Below, in pieces: positions 51,937 through 62,099 of a DNA stretch of 64,000 nucleotides. The stretch spans positions 3,286,001 to 3,350,000 of the forward strand of contig NZ_JAAOYM010000001.1 of the NCBI RefSeq assembly GCF_011761185.1, read 5' to 3'. A program made the translations under genes and the position numbers. Source of the DNA: Saccharomonospora amisosensis. GTDB lineage: Bacteria; Actinomycetota; Actinomycetes; Mycobacteriales; Pseudonocardiaceae. Numbering within the stretch: position 1 is the stretch's first letter; every line of letters begins with the position of its first letter. The notes below the pieces were generated by a model that was not told the origin of the DNA, made no database searches, and worked only from the letters and a program-made list of their open reading frames with translations.

Positions 51937-53283
51937 TCATGGCGACTCCACGGAGCGCGTGACTCTCCCGGCTTCGGCGACGGCGTGGAAGGAGCCGGTG
52001 ACGATCACCGGCAGGTCCGGTTGCGATATCGCCACCGCGCGGCGCAGCGCATCCGGTAACGAGGGCGCCACGATCACGCGCACGCCCTCGTGCACGGCGG
52101 CCGCGGCAACCTGGGCGGCGGGTGCGGGCACGGTTGGCCCCGCGTGCTGCCCCCCGGTCCGGAACTGGGCCGCCACCACGGCACTCGCGTTGCGGGCGAG
52201 CGCAGCGACGCCCGCGAGCAGGTCCTTGCCCTGCTTGCAGGCCAGCACCCACACCGGGGCACGACCAGGCCACCGCCGCTCGACGGTATCGGCCAGCGAG
52301 GCGAGCTTCATCGCGTTGTGCGCACCGTCGAGGATTACCGGGTGGCCGTGCCAGTGGCGGCGCTCCCACCTGCCGGGCAGGCGGGCCTCGCGCAGCGCCT
52401 GTTCGGTTCGCCGCTGCTCCAGCCGCCAGCCGTCCCTCGCGGCGAGGTGGCGCACCGCGCGCACGGCGAGCCCGGCGTTGGTCCTCTGGTGCTCACCGGG
52501 CATCGCGAGTTGGAGCCCGGCGGGCAGGCACGCCGCCAGTTCTGCTGAGGCGAGCTGTTCCAGTCGGCAGTCGCGCAGCGCCGCCTGCGTGTCGAGGGTG
52601 GCAGCCACCTCGGGAGCGCCACGCGACGCGAAGGCCGTGCCTGCACGCGGCAGGATGCCCGCCTTCTGCCTGGCGATCTCGGGCAGCGTGTCGCCAAGCA
52701 CCGCCGTGTGATCGAGCCCGATGGCGGTGATGACGGCCAGCTTGTCCGACCGGGTCACCGTGTTCGTCGCGTCGTGCGACCCGCCGAGCCCGGTCTCGAT
52801 CACCGCGTAGTCCACGGCACGCTCGCTGAACAGTCGAAACGCCGCCACGGTCGCGGCCTCGAACATCGTGACCTGGCCCAGCGGGCCCTGGCTGACGACG
52901 CGCTCCTGCTCGCGGACGGCGTCGAGCGCCGCCGCGACGGCGTGGGCCGGCGCGGGCCGACCGTCGAGCAGAAACCGCTCCAGCAGCGTGTGCGCGTGCG
53001 GGGAAAGGTAGGTGCCGACCCGGTGGCCGTGCGCGCGCAGCAGCGCCGTGATGAACGTCGAGACCGAGCCCTTGCCCGCGGTTCCGGCGACGTGCACGGT
53101 GCGCATCGAGTCCTGCGGGCTGCCGAGCATGCTGAGCAGCATCGTCGCCCTGCGGCGGCCCACCCCCGCGGTCATCACCGTGCCGCTCGACGAAGGCAGC
53201 TCGGTGAGCAGGTAGCTGGCCACGTCGTCGAGGTCGGCGATGGGCGCACGCGCTGCGCGCCGCGTGGTCTCCGTGGCCGTCAT
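51937..53283 (-). CDS. folC: Folylpolyglutamate synthase/dihydrofolate synthase-like ligase
   Basis: A 448-residue Mur-ligase-fold protein. The ATP loop VAGTAGKGSVSTF is near residue 65, the Glu/His metal segment VIETGLGGSHDATN near 162, AITAIGLDHTAVLG near 190 and ILDGAHNAMK near 313. It adds glutamates to folates, helping retain and channel the THF used by the demethylase. A housekeeping FolC is normally elsewhere, so this copy seems pathway-linked. ATG at 53283 follows GGAGGGG. It heads the leftward arm and is divergent from galB. Confidence 0.85.
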   Translation of the reverse strand: MTATETTRRAARAPIADLDDVASYLLTELPSSSGTVMTAGVGRRRATMLLSMLGSPQDSMRTVHVAGTAGKGSVSTFITALLRAHGHRVGTYLSPHAHTLLERFLLDGRPAPAHAVAAALDAVREQERVVSQGPLGQVTMFEAATVAAFRLFSERAVDYAVIETGLGGSHDATNTVTRSDKLAVITAIGLDHTAVLGDTLPEIARQKAGILPRAGTAFASRGAPEVAATLDTQAALRDCRLEQLASAELAACLPAGLQLAMPGEHQRTNAGLAVRAVRHLAARDGWRLEQRRTEQALREARLPGRWERRHWHGHPVILDGAHNAMKLASLADTVERRWPGRAPVWVLACKQGKDLLAGVAALARNASAVVAAQFRTGGQHAGPTVPAPAAQVAAAAVHEGVRVIVAPSLPDALRRAVAISQPDLPVIVTGSFHAVAEAGRVTRSVESP

Positions 53284-53404
53284 CGCCCCTCCGGCGGTTC
53301 GGGAAAGAGGTGGGGATTTCGCCCTGCGGCTACGCTATGTTCTTGTCAGCTCGCCCCGGCACGGCCTGATGACCGCCGTGGAATGGACACTCGGCCGGAT
53401 CGGC

Positions 53405-53489
53405 TACGTCAAACGACGTATCACAGACAGGGCAGCGGGACGTCACGATCGCCGCCGCGCGCTCCTACTGTCCTCGGTAACGGCCGAGG
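53405..53489. promoter_or_regulatory. Palindromes in the folC/galB divergent promoter
   Basis: TACGTC-AAAC-GACGTA (53405-53420) and CCTCGG-TAACGG-CCGAGG (53472-53489) are perfect inverted repeats in the 227-nt spacer between the two arms of the aromatic cluster. The second lies just before the galB ribosome-binding site. No regulator gene is within the cluster, so the binding protein is unknown. Confidence 0.5.
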
Positions 53490-53510
53490 ACTGCAGAGGA
53501 GATGCCGGGG

Positions 53511-54229
53511 ATGAGTTCATTGCTGGTGGTCAGCGCCCACGCGGGTGACTTCGTGTGGCGGGCGGCAGGAGCTATCGCGCTGGCGACGGCTCGTGGTGAC
53601 CGTGCCAAGGTGCTGTGCCTTACCTACGGCGAGCGTGGCGAATCGGCGAAGGCATGGCGTGAAGGCAAGCAACTGGAGGAGATCAAGCAGCTCCGCCGTG
53701 CCGAGGCCAGCAACGCCGCCGAGGTGCTCGGCGCCGAGATCGAGTTCCTCGACGCGGGCGACTACCCGCTACTGGAGACGCCTGAGCTGATCGACCGGAT
53801 CGTGCGGGTGTACCGCGAGGTCGAACCGTCGGTGGTGCTGACACACCCACTGGCCGATCCGTACAACCAGGACCATCCCGCGGCGGCGCGCATGGCTTTG
53901 CAGGCTCGGGTGCTCGCGCAGGCCGTCGGCTACGACGCGCCGGGCGAGCCGCTCGGGGCACCGCCGGTGTTCTTCTTCGAGCCGCACCAGCCCGAGCAGT
54001 GCGACTTCAAGCCGGATGTGCTGCTGGACATCACGCCGGTGTTCGACGCCAAGCGCAAGGCGATGGAATGCCTGCCCGCACAGCAGCACATGTGGGACTA
54101 CTACACCGACCTCGCCAAGCGCCGCGGCGTGCAACTCAAGCGCAACGCCGGCCCGAACCTCGGGCTGCCGCACAACACCATGGGCGAGGCCTACATGCGG
54201 CTGTATCCACAGGTGACCGAGGTGCTCGC

Positions 54230-54233
<4 letters not shown>
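53511..54233 (+). CDS. galB: GalB-like 4-oxalomesaconate hydratase (PIG-L fold)
   Basis: A 240-residue zinc-dependent PIG-L/LmbE-fold protein. The metal motif is VVSAHAGDFVWRAAGA at the N-terminus (His-x-x-Asp) and VLTHPLADPYNQDHPAAA near residue 110. This SAHxxDFVWR variant is that of GalB, which hydrates 4-oxalomesaconate to 4-carboxy-4-hydroxy-2-oxoadipate, rather than of sugar deacetylases. The next gene is the matching aldolase, with an ATGA overlap. ATG 53511 is chosen over 53502 by spacing to AGAGGAG. Confidence 0.82.
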
Positions 54234-56414
<2,181 letters not shown>

Positions 56415-56433
56415 CGGTTTCGGTGCCCTTCGT

Positions 56434-56469
56434 GGGTGGCGATCGACGCGCCCAGCTCGGTCGCCACCC
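56434..56469. terminator. Hairpin between ligM and the convergent DinB-like gene
   Basis: GGGTGGCGA (56434-56442) pairs perfectly with TCGCCACCC (56461-56469) around an 18-nt loop, in the 64-nt convergent gap. Confidence 0.75.
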
Positions 56470-56478
56470 GCGGGCCTA

Positions 56479-56976
56479 CTACTGCGCGAGGATCTGCTCT
56501 CGCAGGATGTCGGCGTGCCCGCAGTGCTGGGCGAGTTCGCGAAGCACGTGCAGGTAGACCCAGCGAAGCGGTAACGGGCCGCGCCGGTTACCGTGCACCA
56601 GGTCGTCCAGCTCCAGCGCCGCCGTCGCACGCCGCGAGGCCTCACACGCCTGGAGATGCGCACGCTGCACGACCGCGATGGTGTCCTGCTCTTCGAGGAC
56701 GAACGACTCGTCCGGTGTCGCGGGAATTCCGATCTCGGCGCGCGACCGGCAGGTGATGGCCTCGTCGAACCAGACCTTCTCCACGAAGGTCGCGTGCTTG
56801 ACAAGCCCGAGCAGTGTTGTCCGTGACGGCACCAACGAGCGGCGAGCCTGTTCCTCCGTCAGCCCTGCGAGGCAGCCGTTGAGCAGCTCGCGATGCTCGT
56901 CGAGGAAGGCCTCGAACTGAGCGCGGATGGGCAGGCCGGTCATTACTTCCCGCAACGTCCCCGGGTCACCTGGCAT
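56479..56976 (-). CDS. DinB/DUF664-family protein (putative thiol-dependent transferase)
   Basis: A 165-residue four-helix DinB-superfamily protein of the DUF664 branch. Candidate metal-binding His residues are in LGLVKHATFVEKVWFDE near residue 60 and LRELAQHCGHADILREQ near 145; this H...HxxH pattern is typical. Actinomycete members are often mycothiol- or bacillithiol-dependent S-transferases; the substrate here is unknown. Start ATG 56976 is used; ATG 56943 is an alternative. Confidence 0.8.
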   Translation of the reverse strand: MPGDPGTLREVMTGLPIRAQFEAFLDEHRELLNGCLAGLTEEQARRSLVPSRTTLLGLVKHATFVEKVWFDEAITCRSRAEIGIPATPDESFVLEEQDTIAVVQRAHLQACEASRRATAALELDDLVHGNRRGPLPLRWVYLHVLRELAQHCGHADILREQILAQ

Positions 56977-57009
56977 GTGCGAATCATGCCAGACGACGCC
57001 GCGACCGGT

Positions 57010-57471
57010 TCACCACACGAGCAACTCGTGGCGCAGATTGCCGGTCGCCGCGATGGTGGCGAGCACGGCCGCGAGGCTGGGCAGCCAGCGCTGTCTCGGG
57101 TCGGGCTGGACCCGCCAGCGCGCGAGCGCGTTGGGGTTGTGCTCGTCGGGCAGCGGCACCGTGGACCCGGCGGGAAGCACCTGTACGCCCTCCGGAAGTG
57201 GCGCTTCGGCCACCGCGAAGTCGTCGGTCTCGACGAGTAGCACGGTGACCATCTCCCGCCGCGTCGGCAGGGTCAGTGCCGGACCGTCGCAGCCCTGCCT
57301 GGCGAGGCTCGCCAGCACGGCATCCGAGATCCGCCTCGGCACCACCACGGCGCCCACACCCGAACCGGTCACGAGCCGCAGCCCGCCACGGTCCCACTGC
57401 ACCGGCCAGCCGAACGTGCCCCGGTAGTCCACCCGAGGCTGCTGCGGGGCCGTACCCACCTCCTGGCTCAT
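57010..57471 (-). CDS. Hypothetical protein with primase/polymerase-N-terminal-like features
   Basis: A 153-residue protein. The segment DYRGTFGWPVQW followed by GVGAVVVPRRISDAVLASL and a VLLVETDD strand weakly resembles short actinomycete proteins annotated as bifunctional DNA primase/polymerase N-terminal domain. No catalytic DxD pair typical of an active primase is clear, so no enzyme function is assigned. ATG at 57471 follows GAGAGGAA. It is divergent from a TetR gene with a long palindrome between, suggesting it is under that repressor. Confidence 0.65.
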   Translation of the reverse strand: MSQEVGTAPQQPRVDYRGTFGWPVQWDRGGLRLVTGSGVGAVVVPRRISDAVLASLARQGCDGPALTLPTRREMVTVLLVETDDFAVAEAPLPEGVQVLPAGSTVPLPDEHNPNALARWRVQPDPRQRWLPSLAAVLATIAATGNLRHELLVW

Positions 57472-57516
57472 GGCGTTCCTCTCTCCTGCGGCACCTCGTC
57501 GTCCACAACGATGGCA

Positions 57517-57543
57517 TGCTAGTGGCACTGAGTGCCATTAGCA
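57517..57543. promoter_or_regulatory. 27-bp near-perfect palindrome, TetR operator
   Basis: TGCTA-n-TGGCACT-G-AGTGCCA-n-TAGCA: the 15-bp core TGGCACTGAGTGCCA (57523-57537) is a perfect odd palindrome; the full 27 bp (57517-57543) has a single mismatched pair. It lies midway between the divergent starts at 57471 and 57570 and is the clearest operator in the window. Confidence 0.8.
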
Positions 57544-57569
57544 ATGGTGCGCCTGCTACGTTTGTGAAT

Positions 57570-58337
57570 ATGGGCGCCGAAACACCGACAGCACCGCGCC
57601 AGCGAGCGGGCCGCACCGTTGCGGGCCGTCGCAGGCTGCGGCGGGCGCTGACCAGGGCCGCGATCGACCTGTTCCTCGAGCGAGGCTACGACGCCACGAC
57701 CGTCGACGACATCGCGGCGGCGGCGGGCGTGGGACGGCGGACCTTCTTCCGGTACTTCCGGTCGAAGGAGGACGCCATCTTCCCCAACCACGACGAACTC
57801 CTGATCGACATCGAGCGCAAACTCGCCGACACCGACGAGCGGCGTGACCCGCTCCACGCGGTGTGCGAGGCGGTGCGGCTGGTACTCGACTTCTACCTGG
57901 ACGACCCGGAGGTCTCACTGAAGCGCTACGCGCTCACCCGCACGGTGATGTCGTTGCGCGACAAGGAGGTCGCCAGTGTCGACCGCTACCAGCGGGTCTT
58001 CACCCGGTACCTGCGGGCCCGCTTCCACGCGGCGGGCGACCCGCTCGCGGAGATGCGGGCACCGATCGCAGGCGCGGCCGTGGCCGCGGCACACAACCAC
58101 GTGCTGCGGCAGTGGCTGCGCGGCGACGGCGCCGTGGACGCCCACGCCCTCGCCGACAAGGCGTTCGCCATGGTCATCGACGCGTACTCCCCCTGCCCAC
58201 GCGCCGATGGCGGGGCAGCCGAGAACGGCGAGGACACGGTGGTCGCCATCCTGCGCACCTCGACGCCTCCGGCCGAGGTCGCGCGGCTGATCGATGCCTC
58301 GCTGCGCCAACAAAGCGATCAAGGCGACCCGCTTTAA
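57570..58337 (+). CDS. TetR-family transcriptional regulator
   Basis: A 255-residue TetR regulator. After an Arg-rich N-terminus the HTH is ATTVDDIAAAAGVGRRTFFRYFRSKEDAIF, residues about 45-75. The C-terminal domain is of the TetR_C type common in actinomycetes; ligand unknown. ATG 57570 is used, GTG 57564 is in frame. It likely autoregulates and represses the divergent 153-residue protein through the 27-bp palindrome. Its stop codon is inside a long bidirectional hairpin. Confidence 0.83.
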   Translation: MGAETPTAPRQRAGRTVAGRRRLRRALTRAAIDLFLERGYDATTVDDIAAAAGVGRRTFFRYFRSKEDAIFPNHDELLIDIERKLADTDERRDPLHAVCEAVRLVLDFYLDDPEVSLKRYALTRTVMSLRDKEVASVDRYQRVFTRYLRARFHAAGDPLAEMRAPIAGAAVAAAHNHVLRQWLRGDGAVDAHALADKAFAMVIDAYSPCPRADGGAAENGEDTVVAILRTSTPPAEVARLIDASLRQQSDQGDPL

Positions 58338-58361
58338 CGGCACGCCGTGCCGTTAAAGCGG
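58329..58361. terminator. 33-bp perfect palindrome containing both convergent stop codons
   Basis: CCGCTTTAACGGCACG (58329-58344) and CGTGCCGTTAAAGCGG (58346-58361) are exact inverted repeats with a single central base. The TAA of the TetR gene (58335-58337) and the TAA of the convergent membrane protein gene (58353-58355) are mirror images within it, and both proteins end in Pro-Leu. It should terminate transcripts from both sides. Confidence 0.88.
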
Positions 58362-58901
58362 CTGCTCCTGAGACGCCGTCGTCCGATCGCGTTCCACGGT
58401 TGTCACACCCACGGAGCCGGGCGAGCGCAGCCACCGGATGAGCGCGGTGAACATCAGTCCCGCGGTGAGCGCGCCACCCGCGACCCGCGCCCAGTGACCT
58501 GCGACGAACTCACGCGCGGTGGCGCGCAGGAACTCCGCCGAGTGCTTACCGGCTGGGTCCACGAACATGATCTCGTTGCGCGGCCAGAACCAGACCATGG
58601 AGAACAGCAACTCGAAGCAGAGGTAGGCGACCGCCGCACCGATGACGTACCAGCGGATGGTCCTTCTTCGCCGGGTCAACAGCACCGTGACCGTTCCGGT
58701 AAGGATGATGAGAAACCCTAGTGGTGGAAAGAAGTCCGACGGACTGCCCTCGACCATGAACTCCCGCGCCCGCACCAGCGATCGCGGCGGGTCGTGGAAG
58801 ATGTTCGGGTAGAGCAGGAAGGTCTCACCCAGGATGGCTCCGAACGAGATCGTCGTGGCCACGGTGAGCCCGATCAGCAGCGCAGTGACGAGTTTCCGCA
58901 T
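58353..58901 (-). CDS. Four-helix membrane protein of unknown function
   Basis: A 182-residue integral membrane protein with four predicted helices: residues 3-25, about 60-78, about 85-108 and about 135-155. The loop after helix 1 reads ETFLLYPNIFHDPPRSL, and FDPAG-like FVDPAGKHSAEF precedes helix 4. It loosely resembles small DUF1772-type membrane proteins but no family is certain. ATG at 58901 is chosen because helix 1 begins right there. It shares a hairpin with the TetR gene. Confidence 0.65.
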   Translation of the reverse strand: MRKLVTALLIGLTVATTISFGAILGETFLLYPNIFHDPPRSLVRAREFMVEGSPSDFFPPLGFLIILTGTVTVLLTRRRRTIRWYVIGAAVAYLCFELLFSMVWFWPRNEIMFVDPAGKHSAEFLRATAREFVAGHWARVAGGALTAGLMFTALIRWLRSPGSVGVTTVERDRTTASQEQPL

Positions 58902-59006
58902 GACCGAAACGCTATGCCGCCTCGCCTCGCCCGCCATCCCGCAGCAATCGTCGCCGATGTCGCAGTCCGGCGAACCAACCGTGCCCCGACCATCGACGCA
59001 CGACGA

Positions 59007-59423
59007 CTATCCCAACGCCCTCGGTTGCCGTGCGAGTCGTTCGGTCGCCCAACCGGTTCCTCCGGGACTCACCAATCCGCTCTCGTAGGCGATCACGACG
59101 AGCTGGGACCGGTCGCGCGCGTTCAGCTTGGAAAGCCGCCGGGAAACGTAGGTGCGAGTGGTCGCGGGCGACAGGAACAGTGCCTTCGCGATCTCCTGGT
59201 TGGACAGTCCGCTCGCGACCTGCTTGAGGACTTCCTTCTCCCGCTCGGTCAGCTCACGCAGCCGATCAGCGGAAAGCGAAGGCCGTGGCGCTTCGGCCAG
59301 TGACCGCAGCACCGTCCGCGTGACGGTCGGCGACGGCAGCGAGCCGCCCCCGGCGACCACGCGAACCGCCTTCCTGAGCTCATCCGGCGATACGTCCTTG
59401 AGCAGGTATCCCGACGCGCCTCG
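59007..59423 (-). pseudogene. NarL-type response regulator lacking its receiver domain
   Basis: Reading leftward from 59423 the frame gives RGASGYLLKDVSPDELRKAV, the end of a receiver domain and linker, then the LuxR/NarL HTH LTEREKEVLKQVASGLSNQEIAKALFLSPATTRTYV and a normal C-terminus. The phosphate-accepting Asp and everything before GASGYLLKD is absent; bases beyond 59423 do not encode it. An internal start (59360) could still yield a 117-residue DNA-binding fragment. It is interpreted as a 5'-deleted gene. Confidence 0.78.
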
Positions 59424-59425
59424 GG

Positions 59426-59659
59426 TGTGTCGGGTTCAGCCAGACTCCCCGGCCGGTGCTCACACTCGCTGTGGCGGGCACCGTTCACGGGGTCGTGCTC
59501 GTCGCGCAGTCGTTGACGCTCGGATCGCCTCCCGGCGCCGTCGATGGTGGCATGGCGGCCGTGGTGGCCCTGTTCGAGATCGCGCGTTCCGCACTGCTCG
59601 GCATGCTCGCCGGACTGGCGGCCATGGGGTTGCAGCTTGCAGGCGGAGGCCGCCGTTGA
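59426..59659 (+). pseudogene. C-terminal fragment of a membrane protein
   Basis: A rightward frame runs from about 59426 to TGA at 59659 with two hydrophobic helices (VLTLAVAGTVHGVVLVAQSL and VVALFEIARSALLGMLAGLAAMGLQL) and ends GGGRR. Only a late GTG (59456) could start it. It abuts the 5'-less response regulator head-to-head, so both appear truncated by the same deletion. Family not recognised. Confidence 0.5.
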
Positions 59660-59694
59660 GCGTGCGGATCGGTGGAGTGCACAGCTCACCGATT

Positions 59695-59725
59695 GTTGAC
59701 GGCTGACTGGTCAACTGTCTATGTT
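59695..59725 (+). promoter_or_regulatory. Promoter of the cholesterol oxidase gene with overlapping palindrome
   Basis: TTGACG (59696-59701) and TATGTT (59720-59725) are spaced 18 nt, a good sigma-70-type promoter. GTTGAC (59695-59700) and GTCAAC (59710-59715) form an inverted repeat across the -35 and spacer, a possible operator. Confidence 0.6.
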
Positions 59726-59760
59726 GGCTCGGCACCGAACCAAGATCACGTAGGAGCATG

Positions 59761-61335
59761 ATGTCCGCATTCAGCCGTCGCCGCCTGCTCTCCGGTGCCG
59801 CCGCCACCGCCGGGCTGGCCGCGATGCCGATCTCGGCCTCGGCCTCCACCCGGGTTCCGGTGACCCGCGAGGAACACCGCGTGGTCATCGTCGGCTCGGG
59901 ATTCGGGGGCGGCGTCACGGCACTGCGGTTCGCGCAGGCAGGGGTTCCTTCGCTGGTCCTCGAACGCGGAATCCGGTGGCCGACCGGACCAAACGCCGAG
60001 ACGTTCCCGCGCGTGACCACATCTGCGGACAAGCGGATGTTCTGGCTGGGGTCGGGCCCTTCGCTGTTCGGGATCTCCGTGCCGCCCTTCGAGCGCTACA
60101 CCGGGTTGCTTGAACGCGTTCCCGGCCACGGGATGGACATCATGTGCGCCGCTGGCGTTGGCGGCGGCTCGCTGGTGTACCAGGGCATGACCCTGCAACC
60201 CAGCCAGGAGGTGTTCAACGCCAACCTGCCCGAGCGGCTCGACTACTCACGCATGGACAGCGTGTACTACCCCAGAGTCGCGCGCATGCTGCGGTTGGAG
60301 ACCGCGCCCGACGAGTTGGTCAACAGCAAGACCTACCTGCCTTCGCGCATCTTCGCCCGCAACGTCGAGCGCGCAGGATATGCGCTGGAGAAGGTCCCGA
60401 TGCCGATCGACTGGACCTACGCGCTGCGCGAACTGGAGGGCGACATGAAGCCCTCCTACACCAACGGGGACTCTGCTTTCGGGGTCAACAACGGCGGAAA
60501 GCACTCTGTCGACGTCACCTACGTGGCGGCTGCCGAGGCCACCGGGCTCGCGCGGGTCGCGACACTGCACAACGTCACCGATGTCGCGATGGCGCGAGAC
60601 GGTCGCTGGCAGGTGTTCGTGGATCGCATCAGCACCGACGGGACCGTGCTCGAAAAGAAGATCATCACGGCGAAGGCGCTGGTGATGGCGGCGGGCGCCG
60701 CCAACACCACCAAGCTGCTGATGCGGGCAGGAGCCAAGGGTGCGATCCCCGACCTACCCGACGGCCTTGGCACCAACTGGGGCTCCAACGGCGACCGCAT
60801 CTACTTCTGGACGAATCTGGCCGACGACTTCGGAACACCCCAGGGTGGGCCGGTTGTGTACTGCAGCAAGGAATGGGACGACCCCGGCACGGCCAACACG
60901 ATCATCCAGGCCTCGATCCCGCCGCTGCCCAATATCCGCTCCACGATGCTGGTCGGCTACGGCGTCAGCGAGGGCCGAGGCCACTTCGTGTACGACTCGG
61001 TACGTGACGACGCCGTGCTGCGATGGCCCTTCGACGGCGACGGTGTGCTGTACCAGCGCATTCAGCAACGGGCCTCGGACATCGTCGGCCCGGGGTCCAC
61101 GCTGCTCGACACCACCGCCGTGTACCCCTCCACCTGGCATCCGCTTGGCGGCGCCTCGATGGGCACGGTGTGCGACCTCGCGGGCCGGGTGCTCGGACAC
61201 CGCGGCCTCTACGTGCTCGACGGCGCGTTGCTGCCGGGCAACGCCGCCGCATGCAACCCGTCGATGACGATCGCCGCCGTGGCCGAGCGGGCAACCGACG
61301 AACTGATCGCCGAGGACGCGGGCGTAGTGTTCTGA
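59761..61335 (+). CDS. Cholesterol oxidase-like GMC flavoprotein with Tat signal
   Basis: A 524-residue FAD oxidase of the GMC family, class I cholesterol oxidase type. A Tat signal (SRRRLLSGAAATAGLAAMP) precedes the mature start. Motifs are VVIVGSGFGGGVTALR near residue 43, GVGGGSLVYQGM near 133, the active-site His in TWHPLGGASMG near 460 and Asn in ACNPSMTIAAVAER near 500; NGGKHSVDVTYVAAA is a family segment. It would convert cholesterol to cholest-4-en-3-one outside the cell. ATG 59761 is chosen over 59758 for spacing to TAGGAG. A different 3-hydroxysteroid substrate is possible. Confidence 0.85.
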   Translation: MSAFSRRRLLSGAAATAGLAAMPISASASTRVPVTREEHRVVIVGSGFGGGVTALRFAQAGVPSLVLERGIRWPTGPNAETFPRVTTSADKRMFWLGSGPSLFGISVPPFERYTGLLERVPGHGMDIMCAAGVGGGSLVYQGMTLQPSQEVFNANLPERLDYSRMDSVYYPRVARMLRLETAPDELVNSKTYLPSRIFARNVERAGYALEKVPMPIDWTYALRELEGDMKPSYTNGDSAFGVNNGGKHSVDVTYVAAAEATGLARVATLHNVTDVAMARDGRWQVFVDRISTDGTVLEKKIITAKALVMAAGAANTTKLLMRAGAKGAIPDLPDGLGTNWGSNGDRIYFWTNLADDFGTPQGGPVVYCSKEWDDPGTANTIIQASIPPLPNIRSTMLVGYGVSEGRGHFVYDSVRDDAVLRWPFDGDGVLYQRIQQRASDIVGPGSTLLDTTAVYPSTWHPLGGASMGTVCDLAGRVLGHRGLYVLDGALLPGNAAACNPSMTIAAVAERATDELIAEDAGVVF

Positions 61336-61357
61336 CGGTGAGCGTGCCCGCGCACCG

Positions 61358-61490
61358 CTAGCCGTGATGTCCACGTAGGAGCGAAGCGACGACCCCACCG
61401 TCCACCAGCAGATCGGCGCCGGTAATGAACGTGGCTCGCTGGCCGAGCAGGAACTCGGCCGCGTCGGCATGCGTGTCCGGCCGCGAACCG
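61358..61490 (-). pseudogene. C-terminal remnant of an SDR oxidoreductase
   Basis: Read leftward to the TAG at 61358, the frame gives ADAAEFLLGQRATFITGADLLVDGGV, the standard end of an SDR protein. The Rossmann fold, NNAG and YxxxK parts are absent and sequence above about 61490 is not SDR-like. It is a decayed or deleted gene. The region 61336-62099 contains no other convincing coding segment. Confidence 0.7.
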
Positions 61491-61798
61491 ATCCCGCGCG
61501 AGTGAATCGGGTCGCCGTTCGATCCCACGGCCCTGCCGGGTATTCAGAACGGCACAACGTCGTCCACTGCCGCTGTCCATCCACATTGGTCATGGTCACG
61601 TTCACGCGTTCCTGGCTGACTCTCGGCTCACCGGCCAGCAGCCTCGTCGAAGGTCCGTCAGTGGAACGGGCGGCGCGGTCGGGATCCGAGGACCCGTGAC
61701 GGTAGCGAAGCGATGCCGTCATGGCCGCTAGCAACTCCGCCAGATGCATCCATGTGGCCGCCATACCCCGCCTTCAGCACATCATAAACAATTGTCCG

Positions 61799-61827
61799 TT
61801 GACTCCGATCAAAAGTCAGCTTACTGT
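61799..61827 (+). promoter_or_regulatory. Sigma-70-type promoter in an AT-rich island
   Basis: TTGACT (61799-61804) and TACTGT (61822-61827) are 17 nt apart in a short AT-rich patch that also holds ACAATTGT. It points toward the sugar dehydrogenase gene, leaving a leader of about 265 nt in which I see no supported gene. Confidence 0.45.
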
Positions 61828-62099
61828 TCGATGCGGCGAAGACACCGGTGCATCGAGGCGTTGGGCGGCAATCCCGCCGGCTCCTCGATCGGAACAGGCT
61901 GGGGGCCACCGCGTGAAAAGGACTCGATGCGGAGTACCGAAGCTTCACCGTCGACCTCGTCCGCTGCGTCGCCCCGACGGTTACCGGGCGCTTGGCAGCG
62001 GCCTCACCTGGCGGACCCTCGGTCGGACCTGCGCACCGACGTGATCGCTTCCACCCACATCCCCATCCCCACCGAACCCTTGCAGAGAGGTAGGTGACC

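Noticed and set aside
60754-61764. 336-residue minus-strand frame across the end of the cholesterol oxidase gene
   Set aside because: Mostly antisense to the oxidase; the only homology on that strand is the SDR tail, which is in another frame.
61744-62097. 117-residue plus-strand frame in the leader of the sugar dehydrogenase gene
   Set aside because: Pro/Ser/Arg-rich, no motif and no ribosome-binding site; more likely untranslated leader or decayed DNA.
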